DNA of 47,174 nucleotides, from the NCBI RefSeq assembly GCF_001636545.1, contig NZ_JFHK01000028.1:1-47174 (forward strand), in the 5' to 3' direction. The position numbers were made by a program, and so were the translations under genes. Source of the stretch: Kosmotoga arenicorallina S304 (GTDB lineage Bacteria > Thermotogota > Thermotogae > Petrotogales > Kosmotogaceae). This document shows, one piece after another, positions 1 through 7,484 of the stretch. Positions within the stretch are counted from its first letter, which is position 1, and each line of letters starts with the position of its first letter. The notes under the pieces are model-generated. The model ran no database searches. It had not been told where the DNA came from and was given only the letters and a program-made list of their open reading frames with translations.

Positions 1-205
1 TGGGATTCTTTTTTAAAAAGTTCTTTGCCCTGCGATATGAGACATCGCAGAGCTTCAATAAAACGGAAAGTTTCAAGATGCTTTTGTCGGAATAAGCCTT
101 TCTTCTACCTCTGCCTTGTTTGTTAACAAAGTTAGAAGGCAAAAGCTTGTCTAAGTACTCAATAATCTTTACAATATCGCTTTTTGTAAGTTCTTGTGGT
201 ACCAT
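1..205 (-). CDS. IS transposase, N-terminal part (runs off the window)
   Basis: On the minus strand an ATG at 205 opens a frame with no stop to the window edge (68 codons). It begins MVPQELTKSDIVKIIEYLDK and contains a basic stretch (GRGRRKAYSDKSILKL) followed by LCDVSYRRAKNFLKK. That pattern resembles the helix-turn-helix start of IS4/IS5-type DDE transposases; the catalytic domain lies outside the window, so the family is not certain. A strong ribosome binding site (AAGGAGG) sits 8 bases before the ATG and is complementary to sequence near the element end, so translation is probably restrained. The neighbouring terminal sequence at 289 supports an insertion element. Confidence 0.6.
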   Translation of the reverse strand, partial: MVPQELTKSDIVKIIEYLDKLLPSNFVNKQGRGRRKAYSDKSILKLSVLLKLCDVSYRRAKNFLKKNP

Positions 206-271
206 TTATTTGGGCCTCCTTTCTTATGTTGGGATATTTCAATGGTACCACCATTGGAATTTGGGAGGCCC
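196..271 (-). promoter_or_regulatory. Possible pseudoknot sequestering the transposase start
   Basis: In the minus-strand transcript four segments follow in order: GGGCCTCC (271-264), GTGGTACCAT (251-242), GGAGGCCC (219-212, the Shine-Dalgarno) and ATGGTACCAC (205-196, the start codon). Segment 1 is perfectly complementary to 3, and 2 to 4. The pairings interleave, as in an H-type pseudoknot, and would hide both the ribosome site and the start codon. Fold-back sequestration of transposase initiation is known for IS10 and IS200; its use here is inferred. GGTACC is self-complementary, which weakens the second pairing as evidence. Confidence 0.4.
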
Positions 272-378
272 ACTTTTTTCGCGACACCCTATATATAGTG
301 ATAAAATTATTCCAGAAGCAATTCAAAAAACTCTTGTATCGTGAAATATTTAATAGCAATCAAAAGGAGGTGGGGGAT

Positions 379-990
379 ATGGAAAACAAGCTAAAATGGG
401 GAGCAAGAGTGCTGTCTGAAGATGGAAAAAATCTCGGAAGGCTTACAAGAGTTGTTTTTCATCCTTCAACAAACGAGGTTACTCATATTGTTGTTGAGAA
501 AGGCGTTTTCAATAGAAGAGCAAAGCTTGTTCCTATTAACTCAATCCAGTTTGCTGCTTCTGATGAAGTAAGGCTTAAAATAGATGCAGCGCAAATTGAT
601 GAACTGCAGGATTTTGAGGAGACCTACTTTCTTTCAGGCGAAAACATTGAAGGTGAAGTCAAACCTCTTTACTGGCTTCGACCTATTGGAGATTATCCAG
701 AAATCTACCCCCTACCACCTCTCGCCGTAAGCTACAATTTAGATGAAAACTCTCATGCAATTGAACCTGGAGTGACTGTAATTTCTGCCGAAGACCACGA
801 AGTTGGCAGGGTGAAGAGCGTTTTGCTTGACGAAAAGGGGCATATAACCCATTTTGTCGCAGAGTTAAAGGTAGAAGGAAAAATTTCAACCAAAATCATC
901 CCTATTGACTGGGTTAGTAAAATAGAAGACTCTTTTTTAAAAGTCTCCGCTTCGGAAAGCATGCTGGCAAAATTGCCTGATAAATCATGA
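379..990 (+). CDS. PRC-barrel domain protein
   Basis: A 203-residue protein with two PRC-barrel-like repeats, roughly residues 3-75 (GARVLSEDGKNLGRLTRV) and 128-200 (GVTVISAEDHEVGRVKSVLL). PRC barrels are small beta-barrel folds found in photosynthetic reaction centres, RimM and many stress or envelope proteins, and usually act as binding modules. No signal peptide or membrane segment is visible, so it is probably cytoplasmic. The ATG at 379 was chosen because AAAGGAGGTGGGG lies just upstream; the frame stays open farther 5' into the IS flank but has no ribosome site there. It overlaps the next gene by ATGA, implying translational coupling with the exporter genes. Its specific function is unknown. 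Confidence 0.75.
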   Translation: MENKLKWGARVLSEDGKNLGRLTRVVFHPSTNEVTHIVVEKGVFNRRAKLVPINSIQFAASDEVRLKIDAAQIDELQDFEETYFLSGENIEGEVKPLYWLRPIGDYPEIYPLPPLAVSYNLDENSHAIEPGVTVISAEDHEVGRVKSVLLDEKGHITHFVAELKVEGKISTKIIPIDWVSKIEDSFLKVSASESMLAKLPDKS

Positions 991-1520
991 GGAATATATA
1001 CCTCGTCTACTACCTTGCAATGCTTGCTCTCACTTTTTCAATAAACGTTTGGTTAAGCGAAAGCGGTTTATTCGCTTTGCTTCCTATAACCATGTTTGTT
1101 GCTTATTTTCTTGGCAATGGTAAGTTGCTTCCGGAAAAGCTGGGAGAAAAAATCCGCATTTTCCGGGAAGGAGCATATCCCTTAAAAGAAATAGATGAAG
1201 CCGTACTCCGCCTTGAAAGAGGTACAAAAATTGATCTGTCGGAATTGATGGAAAAGGTGAATAAAATTAAGAAAAAACTCCTTGATGTCGCAAAGGTTCA
1301 AAGGAAATTATTTATATTTTCCTTCATTTTAGCTCCTGTGTTCCCTGTTATAACGACCTTTGGAAGCACTAATTTGAAAGCGCTTGAGAAAGGGTTGTTG
1401 CTACTATCTGGTTATGGTGGAATGTTCGCAGTAATATTTGTTGCGATAGCAGGAATAAACGCCTTTTTCAGACAAGTCAAAGGAATCGCTGATAAAATAA
1501 ATAATCTGGAAAACGAATGA
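987..1520 (+). CDS. Small integral membrane protein, unknown function
   Basis: A 177-residue protein that I do not recognise. It has two hydrophobic segments near the N-terminus (about residues 5-22 and 27-44), a charged middle (about 50-105, with a heptad-like stretch around LSELMEKVNKIKKKLLDV), and two further hydrophobic segments (about 108-130 and 137-160), giving a likely four-helix topology with both ends in the cytoplasm. Its start overlaps the stop of the PRC-barrel gene (ATGA), and the ABC ATPase follows 12 bases later. This suggests it is an accessory part of the same envelope system. No catalytic motif is visible. Confidence 0.65.
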   Translation: MRNIYLVYYLAMLALTFSINVWLSESGLFALLPITMFVAYFLGNGKLLPEKLGEKIRIFREGAYPLKEIDEAVLRLERGTKIDLSELMEKVNKIKKKLLDVAKVQRKLFIFSFILAPVFPVITTFGSTNLKALEKGLLLLSGYGGMFAVIFVAIAGINAFFRQVKGIADKINNLENE

Positions 1521-1532
1521 GAGGTTGATAAT

Positions 1533-2231
1533 ATGGCAATTGTGGTTGCTAAAAAGCTGAGAAAGATTTATAACTCCGGGGAGGTTCAGGTTGAGGCTTT
1601 GAAAAGCGTAGATCTGGAAATTGAAGAGGGAGAAATACTCGCAATTATTGGCCCTTCTGGGTGCGGAAAGAGTACGTTATTGAATTGCCTTTCCGGAATA
1701 GATGATCTAACTTCCGGAGAGGTAATTGTAAATGATAGGCCTCTAAACGAAATGAACGACAATCAAAAAACGCGCTTTAGGGCAGAAAATATGGGATTTG
1801 TCTTTCAGTTCTACAACCTAATACCTGTTTTGACCACTGTGGAAAACATCGAACTTCCCTTACTAACAATAGGCTATTCTCTAAAAGATGCCAGAAAACA
1901 AGCATTGGATATTCTTAAAAGACTTGGTATTTATGAACGCGCAAATTATTTGCCTTCAAGGTTGAGTGGAGGCGAAAGGCAACGTGTGGCTATTGGAAGA
2001 GCACTGGTTCACAAGCCAAAAATAGTCTGGGCTGATGAACCCACAGGGGCTCTGGATACTGAATCAAGCAAAGCATTGATGAATCTTATTGTTGAGTTGA
2101 ACGAAAAGTACGGGCAGACCTTTGTGATAGTGACACATGACGAAAGGATAGCTTCTTACGCAAACAGGGTGGCTCATATGGATAGCGGAGAAATTATCTC
2201 CATTAAAAAATTGGAGGCTCGACAAAGATGA
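1533..2231 (+). CDS. ABC transporter ATP-binding protein, LolD/MacB type
   Basis: A 232-residue ABC ATPase. Visible motifs are Walker A GPSGCGKST (residues 40-48), the signature LSGGERQ (144-150), Walker B IVWADEP (164-170) and the switch histidine in VTHDER. The EPTGALDTESS sequence after Walker B and the QFYNLIPVLTTVEN Q-loop region are characteristic of the LolD/MacB/FtsE group, which powers mechanotransmission across the membrane rather than classic import. It overlaps by four bases the FtsX-type permease downstream and most likely forms a homodimer under it. Substrates of this group include lipoproteins, peptides and cell-wall signals; which applies here cannot be told from sequence. Confidence 0.92.
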   Translation: MAIVVAKKLRKIYNSGEVQVEALKSVDLEIEEGEILAIIGPSGCGKSTLLNCLSGIDDLTSGEVIVNDRPLNEMNDNQKTRFRAENMGFVFQFYNLIPVLTTVENIELPLLTIGYSLKDARKQALDILKRLGIYERANYLPSRLSGGERQRVAIGRALVHKPKIVWADEPTGALDTESSKALMNLIVELNEKYGQTFVIVTHDERIASYANRVAHMDSGEIISIKKLEARQR

Positions 2232-5200
2232 TTAATATCTTATCTTATATAGTTGCAGCACTTATACTATGGATTTTGATTTCGATGATTAGAAATCCTA
2301 TAATGCTAAAAATGAGTTTCAAAAACGCTTTCAGGAGAAAGGCTGAAACACTTCTTGTAGTACTTGGCTCTTTAATAGGTACGGCTTTGATTGTTGGTTC
2401 AATGGCTATGAACGATTCTTTTCAAAAATTCCTTTATGCGCAGGTTGAATATAACCTCGGAGAAATAGATGAAATCTTAAAGCCTGGTGATGGCAAACCC
2501 TATTTCGATGCTGAAAAACTCATGGAGCAACTTTCATTGTTAGAAGAATCGCCTTTAACAGATGGTGTTTTACCGGTAATAACAAGGAACGTCACTATAG
2601 GATTTCCAGGAGAAACCAGAAAACTTAACCCCGAAAAAACAATGGAGGCTTTTCTTATCGGTGGTGATCCGGGTAAATTCAGTAATTTCGTAGGTAAAGA
2701 TGCAGATGTAAAGGCATTCGAGTTACTTCAAGGGGATAGCGAAGGATATGTGCCAGCTATAATAAACAAAAAGATTGCTGACTCCCTTGGAGTAAGAGAA
2801 GGGGACCTCCTTGAAATACTTCCTGATGCAAGTTACAGATTGTTAAGCTGGATTAAACTCCCAATGATAAAAATAATGGGGGTAATGGATCAAGCCGGGT
2901 TTATTAATTACACCGGGTCGGAAATGAATCCTATGAAAGGAACCCTTTTGCTTAATATTAATGATGCCAGAAAAATTCTGGGGATAAGCATACCAGATGC
3001 TTTCAGTGATATTTTTGTTTCCAACAAAGGAGATTACCTAAAAGGCGAAAAGCTCACATCTCAGGTTGTGGATTTTATCAACACCCATGGTGATTTTTTT
3101 GAAATAGAGACCGTTAAAAGCGAGGTCATTTCGGACGCTTCTCAAGGTAATATCGGGCTTGTTTTCCTTGCCCTCAGCCTTTTTGCCATTGTTGCAGGTG
3201 TCTTTTTGTTGATAAATATATACGTTATGCTTTCTGAAGAGAGAAAGGTTGAATTGGGTACTCTACGGGCAATTGGCTTCAAACGAAGTGAAGTGTCAAA
3301 GGTGATAGCTTTTGAAGGGTTTTTTTACTCTCTCTTTGCAGCTCTTGCTGGTATACCAGCAGGGCTATTGATAACCAAATTTATCCTTTCTAAATTCGTT
3401 AATCTTGTAAACAACATAACAGTACTTATTTCTTCTGTTGGTTCGAGATTAAACACGAGCACATTTGAAGCCACTTTCGACTTATATGTTAAGCCTTCTA
3501 CATTGATTTATGGCTTTATGCTGGGAATGATGATTCCCATTCTTGTTTCTCTTTACGCAGGAAGAAAAATTTCTAGGATGAATATAGTTCGGGCTGTAAG
3601 GAATATTCCCGAAGAGCTGGAAATAGAGAAAAAAAGTTTTAAATTACTGTCAGTTATTTCTGTTTCGGTGTCTGTTTTGATTGCTTTTGGAGGATACCGA
3701 CTGGAAAACGCTTCCCTTTTTGTTTTGGGGGTTGTTCTCGCGCTTTTTGCTCTTCCCTTTGTGATACCGATTAAGAAAAAAAGGCTTATTGTTAGCTTAT
3801 TTTGTGTCGCCGCTTTAGGGTTCATTTTCTGGAGCAATTCAGTTGATTTTGTAAATAAGGCTAGCTCAGATTCCATTACTCTAATTGCAATTAAAGGATT
3901 CTCAATTCTGCTGTTTGTTATGCTTCTCGGAACTTATAACCTCAAGATTTTTGAATGGGTATTGTTAAGATTATTCAAAAGGAGCAAAAAGCATACTCCA
4001 ACATTGAAAATTTCTATTTCATTTCCGGCAAGAAACAGACTCACAACGGCAATGACAATTGCCATGTATGCCATGGTGGTGTATATAATAACAGTTATTT
4101 CAATCATTCCTTATACACAAGAAAAAAACCTTTCAGAAAGCAGAAATCTTTTCCTTTACGGTTACGATGTATATGCCTCGTCACTGTCGGGAGAAACCAC
4201 CATATCAGCTACTGAGATTTCCTCTATCGAAGGTGTCATAGAGGCTTCGACAATACTCGTTGGAAGAGCAAAAGTTTTTACTTCTTCTGGTGAGTCAAAA
4301 AGAGTGAACCTTTATCTCATTGATAAAAGATTTCCCGGTGGAAGTTCCTTTGCAATTAAAAACCTGAAGACAATAAATCCGGTTAAAGGCGCAAGATCTG
4401 ATATATCTGTGTTGTGGAATTATCTTGTTTCTCACCCCGATGCCATAGCAGTTTCAGAAAGCGTCCTCAAAGCAGATCCTGGCGATAGGGTTACCATCAC
4501 CGAAATTTCTTCTGGAAACGCCTTTGCGGGTCCAGAACGCTCAATTAGAGAAACAAAAAATGTGTGGATCCCTCTTGAAAGATCTGTCGACCTTTCTGTT
4601 GTCGGAGTTATTCCTGAGGATACATTTTCCATTTTTAATGGCATTTTTATCTATTCTGAAAGCCTGCCAGAAGAAATTGTAGCGAAATTAGGCAGCCAGA
4701 TGCTGTTTATAAAACTTGAAGGAGATAACTATGAGGAAAAGAAAAATAACCACGAGAAAGTCCGTTCACTAATCGGAATGTCCGGTATGTTTTCGATTTT
4801 CATAGATGATATCCTTAAGATAATCAGCGCTTCGATTAGCGGTATAGTCGAAATTTTCAGATCTTTTCTGTACTTTGGAATGTTTGTTGGAATTGCCGGT
4901 ACTGCGATTACGATGTTTAAGGCTTTTTACAGGCGAAAAAGAATCATAGGGATTTTGAAATCTCTGGGATTTACAAGGAATATGATTTTTACTTCTTTCT
5001 GGGTTGAAGCCAGTTTTTCGGTGATAATAGGGCTCCTTCTGGGCTTTTTGACGGGGATTCTTACAACTTATGAAATGTTTTCTTCTCCAGCATTGGAAGG
5101 CTTGAACTTTTACATTCCGTGGTATCAATTGATGGTTATGGGAGTTAGCTTTTATGTTATTTCCCTTCTGTCAACCTTTGTTCCAAGTTATTTTGCTTCA

Positions 5201-5239
5201 AGATTGCCGCCAGCCAGGGCCATTAGATACTTTGAATGA
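2228..5239 (+). CDS. Large FtsX-domain ABC permease
   Basis: A 1003-residue permease with two FtsX-like modules. Helix 1 (about residues 5-20, with a second hydrophobic stretch near 45-60) is followed by a long extracytoplasmic domain (about 65-305), a three-helix FtsX core (about 310-445, containing YVMLSEERKVELGTLRAIGF), extra hydrophobic segments (about 470-590), a second extracytoplasmic domain and a C-terminal FtsX core (about 875-1000, with RRKRIIGILKSLGF and PPARAIRYFE). Both coupling-helix-like motifs are present, so one chain probably supplies both halves of the transporter. It pairs with the ATPase immediately upstream. It is likely an exporter or extractor of a lipid or surface component; the substrate is unknown. 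Confidence 0.88.
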   Translation: MINILSYIVAALILWILISMIRNPIMLKMSFKNAFRRKAETLLVVLGSLIGTALIVGSMAMNDSFQKFLYAQVEYNLGEIDEILKPGDGKPYFDAEKLMEQLSLLEESPLTDGVLPVITRNVTIGFPGETRKLNPEKTMEAFLIGGDPGKFSNFVGKDADVKAFELLQGDSEGYVPAIINKKIADSLGVREGDLLEILPDASYRLLSWIKLPMIKIMGVMDQAGFINYTGSEMNPMKGTLLLNINDARKILGISIPDAFSDIFVSNKGDYLKGEKLTSQVVDFINTHGDFFEIETVKSEVISDASQGNIGLVFLALSLFAIVAGVFLLINIYVMLSEERKVELGTLRAIGFKRSEVSKVIAFEGFFYSLFAALAGIPAGLLITKFILSKFVNLVNNITVLISSVGSRLNTSTFEATFDLYVKPSTLIYGFMLGMMIPILVSLYAGRKISRMNIVRAVRNIPEELEIEKKSFKLLSVISVSVSVLIAFGGYRLENASLFVLGVVLALFALPFVIPIKKKRLIVSLFCVAALGFIFWSNSVDFVNKASSDSITLIAIKGFSILLFVMLLGTYNLKIFEWVLLRLFKRSKKHTPTLKISISFPARNRLTTAMTIAMYAMVVYIITVISIIPYTQEKNLSESRNLFLYGYDVYASSLSGETTISATEISSIEGVIEASTILVGRAKVFTSSGESKRVNLYLIDKRFPGGSSFAIKNLKTINPVKGARSDISVLWNYLVSHPDAIAVSESVLKADPGDRVTITEISSGNAFAGPERSIRETKNVWIPLERSVDLSVVGVIPEDTFSIFNGIFIYSESLPEEIVAKLGSQMLFIKLEGDNYEEKKNNHEKVRSLIGMSGMFSIFIDDILKIISASISGIVEIFRSFLYFGMFVGIAGTAITMFKAFYRRKRIIGILKSLGFTRNMIFTSFWVEASFSVIIGLLLGFLTGILTTYEMFSSPALEGLNFYIPWYQLMVMGVSFYVISLLSTFVPSYFASRLPPARAIRYFE

Positions 5240-5294
5240 GCGGGAGAATTTAAGGCAATTTATTATATGATAAAATCACCTTAGGGGGGTAAAT

Positions 5295-6413
5295 GTGGGT
5301 AAAGTACTCGTTATTGATGATGATAGAACAATAAGAATGCTACTGAAACTAATACTCAACAAGGCTGGACATGTTGTTCTGGAAGCTTTTGATGCAAAAA
5401 CAGGTCTTAGCGTAGCAGAGATAGAGTCTCCGGATCTCATTCTCCTTGATCTAATGCTTCCAGACATTAATGGACTGAATTTGCTTAATGCAATAAAGAG
5501 TAACGAATGGTTGAAAAAGATACCCATCATCGTTCTTACAGGTTCAACTGATCAGGAAAATAAGCTGGTTGCACTTAGAAGCGGTGCTGTTGATTTTATA
5601 ACAAAACCTTTTTTGCATGAAGAAGTGCTTTTAAGGGTAAATACGCAACTTAAACTTCACAGTTTGATCAATTCTCTTGAAAACGCCGTATCCCATCTGG
5701 AAAAAGATCTTATGGCCGCCTCCCGGATCCAAAAATCGCTCATCCCCTCTTATCCCCCGGAGGGTTATTTCGATGAAATACATTGGATCTATGAGCCCTC
5801 TCACAAAGTTGGTGGTGATATATTCGATATCATCCCCATCGATGATAACTCAGTGCTTTTATACGTTGCTGACATAGCAGGACACGGTGTAAACGCAGCC
5901 ATGTTATCCGTCATTGTTCATAGATTCATTGAAGACTATTGTGACAATCACCCGGATTTTGAACTCAGTAATTTTATGCTGGAGCTCGACAGAAATTTCA
6001 GATTCAACGATTTTACGCTGTTCTTTACAATAACAGCAGCACTTTTTCACAGGGAAAGTAAGACACTCGAGTTAACCAATGCAGGTCATCCGGCACCTCT
6101 TCTTATCAAAGACGATATGCTTGAATTGAAAGAACCGGCTGAAAGCATAATAGGCATAGATATGCTTGAGGGAAACACGAAATGTTATACAATTTCTCCC
6201 GGAGCAAGGCTTTTTTTATACACCGATGGAGTTACTGAAGCAGCAAATGACAGAGGTCAACTCTTTGGCTCGGAAAGGCTCATGAAAAGCCTTTTTGAGC
6301 AAAGAAACTTTCAATTAAAGGAACAGCTGGAAAATGTTTTTAATAAGTTGAAAACTTTCACTGGTAACAATGAGTTTGAAGACGACATATCAATTATTGG
6401 CATACAATTTTAA
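5295..6413 (+). CDS. Response regulator with PP2C/SpoIIE phosphatase output (RsbU-like)
   Basis: A 372-residue protein. The receiver domain (about 1-120) has an acidic pocket (VIDDDR), phospho-acceptor Asp in LILLDLMLPDING, Thr in VLTGST and Lys in FITKPF. A helical linker (about 120-165) leads to a PP2C-type phosphatase domain (about 170-372) with metal-binding motifs VGGDIFD, YVADIAGHG, YTDGVTEA and DDISIIG. It should dephosphorylate a Ser-phosphorylated STAS protein when its receiver is phosphorylated. The two STAS genes and the kinase follow directly. The start is GTG at 5295, behind a GGGGGG ribosome site. The overlapping ATG at 5293 is in another frame. Confidence 0.9.
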   Translation: MGKVLVIDDDRTIRMLLKLILNKAGHVVLEAFDAKTGLSVAEIESPDLILLDLMLPDINGLNLLNAIKSNEWLKKIPIIVLTGSTDQENKLVALRSGAVDFITKPFLHEEVLLRVNTQLKLHSLINSLENAVSHLEKDLMAASRIQKSLIPSYPPEGYFDEIHWIYEPSHKVGGDIFDIIPIDDNSVLLYVADIAGHGVNAAMLSVIVHRFIEDYCDNHPDFELSNFMLELDRNFRFNDFTLFFTITAALFHRESKTLELTNAGHPAPLLIKDDMLELKEPAESIIGIDMLEGNTKCYTISPGARLFLYTDGVTEAANDRGQLFGSERLMKSLFEQRNFQLKEQLENVFNKLKTFTGNNEFEDDISIIGIQF

Positions 6414-6427
6414 TAGGAGGGATTTCA

Positions 6428-6775
6428 TTGTTTGAAATCGAAAGGATCAATAACCTTTATCTGATAATTAAATTAAAAGAACCCACGAGAGTTATTGGTG
6501 AAGTTTCAATTGAATTCAGAGAGTGGCTATTAAACCAAAACTACGAGCATTTAAAAGCGGTGATTTTTGATGCCGATAATCTCGTTTTTGTAGATAGCAT
6601 GGGAATAGCTTCTTTTATAGCTCTTTATAAAAAATTATTTCAGGAGAAGATCCCTATAACGTTCTGTGGATTATCACCCGACTTGAAAAATCTCTTTATG
6701 ATGCTTAAGCTGGATACTTTGTTTGATATCAATTGTGATTCGATTTCAGCCGCTTTAGAAAAATTCGGGAGATGA
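6428..6775 (+). CDS. STAS-domain anti-anti-sigma-like protein (first copy)
   Basis: A 115-residue single STAS domain. The loop FVDSMGIASFIALYKK carries the Ser expected to be phosphorylated by an RsbW/SpoIIAB kinase, at the usual place after the central beta strand. It starts at TTG 6428, chosen because AGGAGGG lies 6 bases upstream. It sits between the phosphatase and a second STAS gene, so it is most likely a switch partner that is dephosphorylated by the first and phosphorylated by the kinase at 7084. It is less like classic SpoIIAA than the second copy (DSMG rather than DSSG). Confidence 0.8.
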   Translation: MFEIERINNLYLIIKLKEPTRVIGEVSIEFREWLLNQNYEHLKAVIFDADNLVFVDSMGIASFIALYKKLFQEKIPITFCGLSPDLKNLFMMLKLDTLFDINCDSISAALEKFGR

Positions 6776-6779
6776 TCTT

Positions 6780-7094
6780 ATGGTAAAAGAAATCGTGGTT
6801 CAAGAGAAGAAAATAACTGCCTTTACGAATGAGAAATTTTTCGAGGAGTTATATAGTTTTGTCAGTAATAACGACATTCTCGCTTTGAACATGAAAAATG
6901 TCGATGTCATTGATTCATCAGGCATTACAAGAATTCTCTCTTTGAGAAAAAAGCTTCAAAATGCGGGTTCGGATCTTGCTATTGTTTCACCCTCGCCTTA
7001 TGTTAAAAAAGTACTTCTATTGCTTGGCATAAATAAGATCATAAAAATTGTCGAAGATATCTCAGAGCTGCTGGTGGACAAAGATGAAGAATAA
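6780..7094 (+). CDS. STAS-domain anti-anti-sigma-like protein (second copy)
   Basis: A 104-residue STAS domain with the classic phosphorylation loop VIDSSGITRILSLRKKL, closer to SpoIIAA/RsbV than its neighbour. Unphosphorylated, such proteins bind the RsbW-type kinase and release its partner. It starts 4 bases after the first STAS gene and overlaps the kinase gene by 11 bases, so stoichiometric co-expression is expected. Two different antagonists for one kinase suggest two inputs or two outputs. Confidence 0.82.
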   Translation: MVKEIVVQEKKITAFTNEKFFEELYSFVSNNDILALNMKNVDVIDSSGITRILSLRKKLQNAGSDLAIVSPSPYVKKVLLLLGINKIIKIVEDISELLVDKDEE

Positions 7095-7482
7095 GATGTT
7101 CTTGCAAATGAGGCCAGACCTGAAAGAAGTTGACCGGATTTCATCGGATATATACGATGAACTGGTGCCAATTGTGGGAAGAGAAAAAGCTTTCATAGTC
7201 GAATTGGTCGTCATTGAAGCCTGCACCAATATTGTTAAACACGGTTGTATAAAAGAAGATAGTCAAATTGATATAGAATTAAGCATAAATCAGAAAAATA
7301 TCGAGTTCACAATAACCGATGAAGGAACCCCCTTCAATCCTCTATTGAAGAAGTTGCCTGATCTTTCGAATTTAGAAGAACTTAAAAACGGTGGTATAGG
7401 CATATATTTGATCAGAAACCTATCAAAGAAAGTTTCCTATAAGTACTCAGAAGGAAAAAACAGGTTGAAAATACTCCTTTAA
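7084..7482 (+). CDS. RsbW/SpoIIAB-like serine kinase (GHKL ATPase)
   Basis: A 132-residue GHKL-fold kinase. The N box is VVIEACTNIVKHG, the G1 box ITDEGTPFNP and the G2 region GGIGIYLIRNL. It should phosphorylate the STAS proteins encoded just upstream and otherwise bind an output partner. The start at ATG 7084 (MKNKMFLQMRP) was preferred to an upstream in-frame ATG at 7048 that would lie deep inside the STAS gene. No sigma factor gene is nearby, so the output is unknown. Its stop lies 2 bases from the stop of the convergent histidine kinase gene. Confidence 0.85.
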   Translation: MKNKMFLQMRPDLKEVDRISSDIYDELVPIVGREKAFIVELVVIEACTNIVKHGCIKEDSQIDIELSINQKNIEFTITDEGTPFNPLLKKLPDLSNLEELKNGGIGIYLIRNLSKKVSYKYSEGKNRLKILL

Positions 7483-7484
7483 AA

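Larger units (their letters stand above)
1..289 (-). mobile_element. End of an insertion sequence (left part outside window)
   Basis: The stretch holds the start of a transposase gene and, outside it, a sequence reading GGGTGTCGCGAAAAAAGTGG inward from about 289, typical of a terminal inverted repeat. A TATATATAG stretch follows immediately and may contain the target site. The other end and the target duplication are not in the window, so the boundary is approximate and the IS family is unassigned. Confidence 0.55.

Noticed and set aside
120-344. 74-codon frame across the IS end
   Set aside because: It overlaps the transposase start and the terminal sequence on the opposite strand and has no ribosome site.
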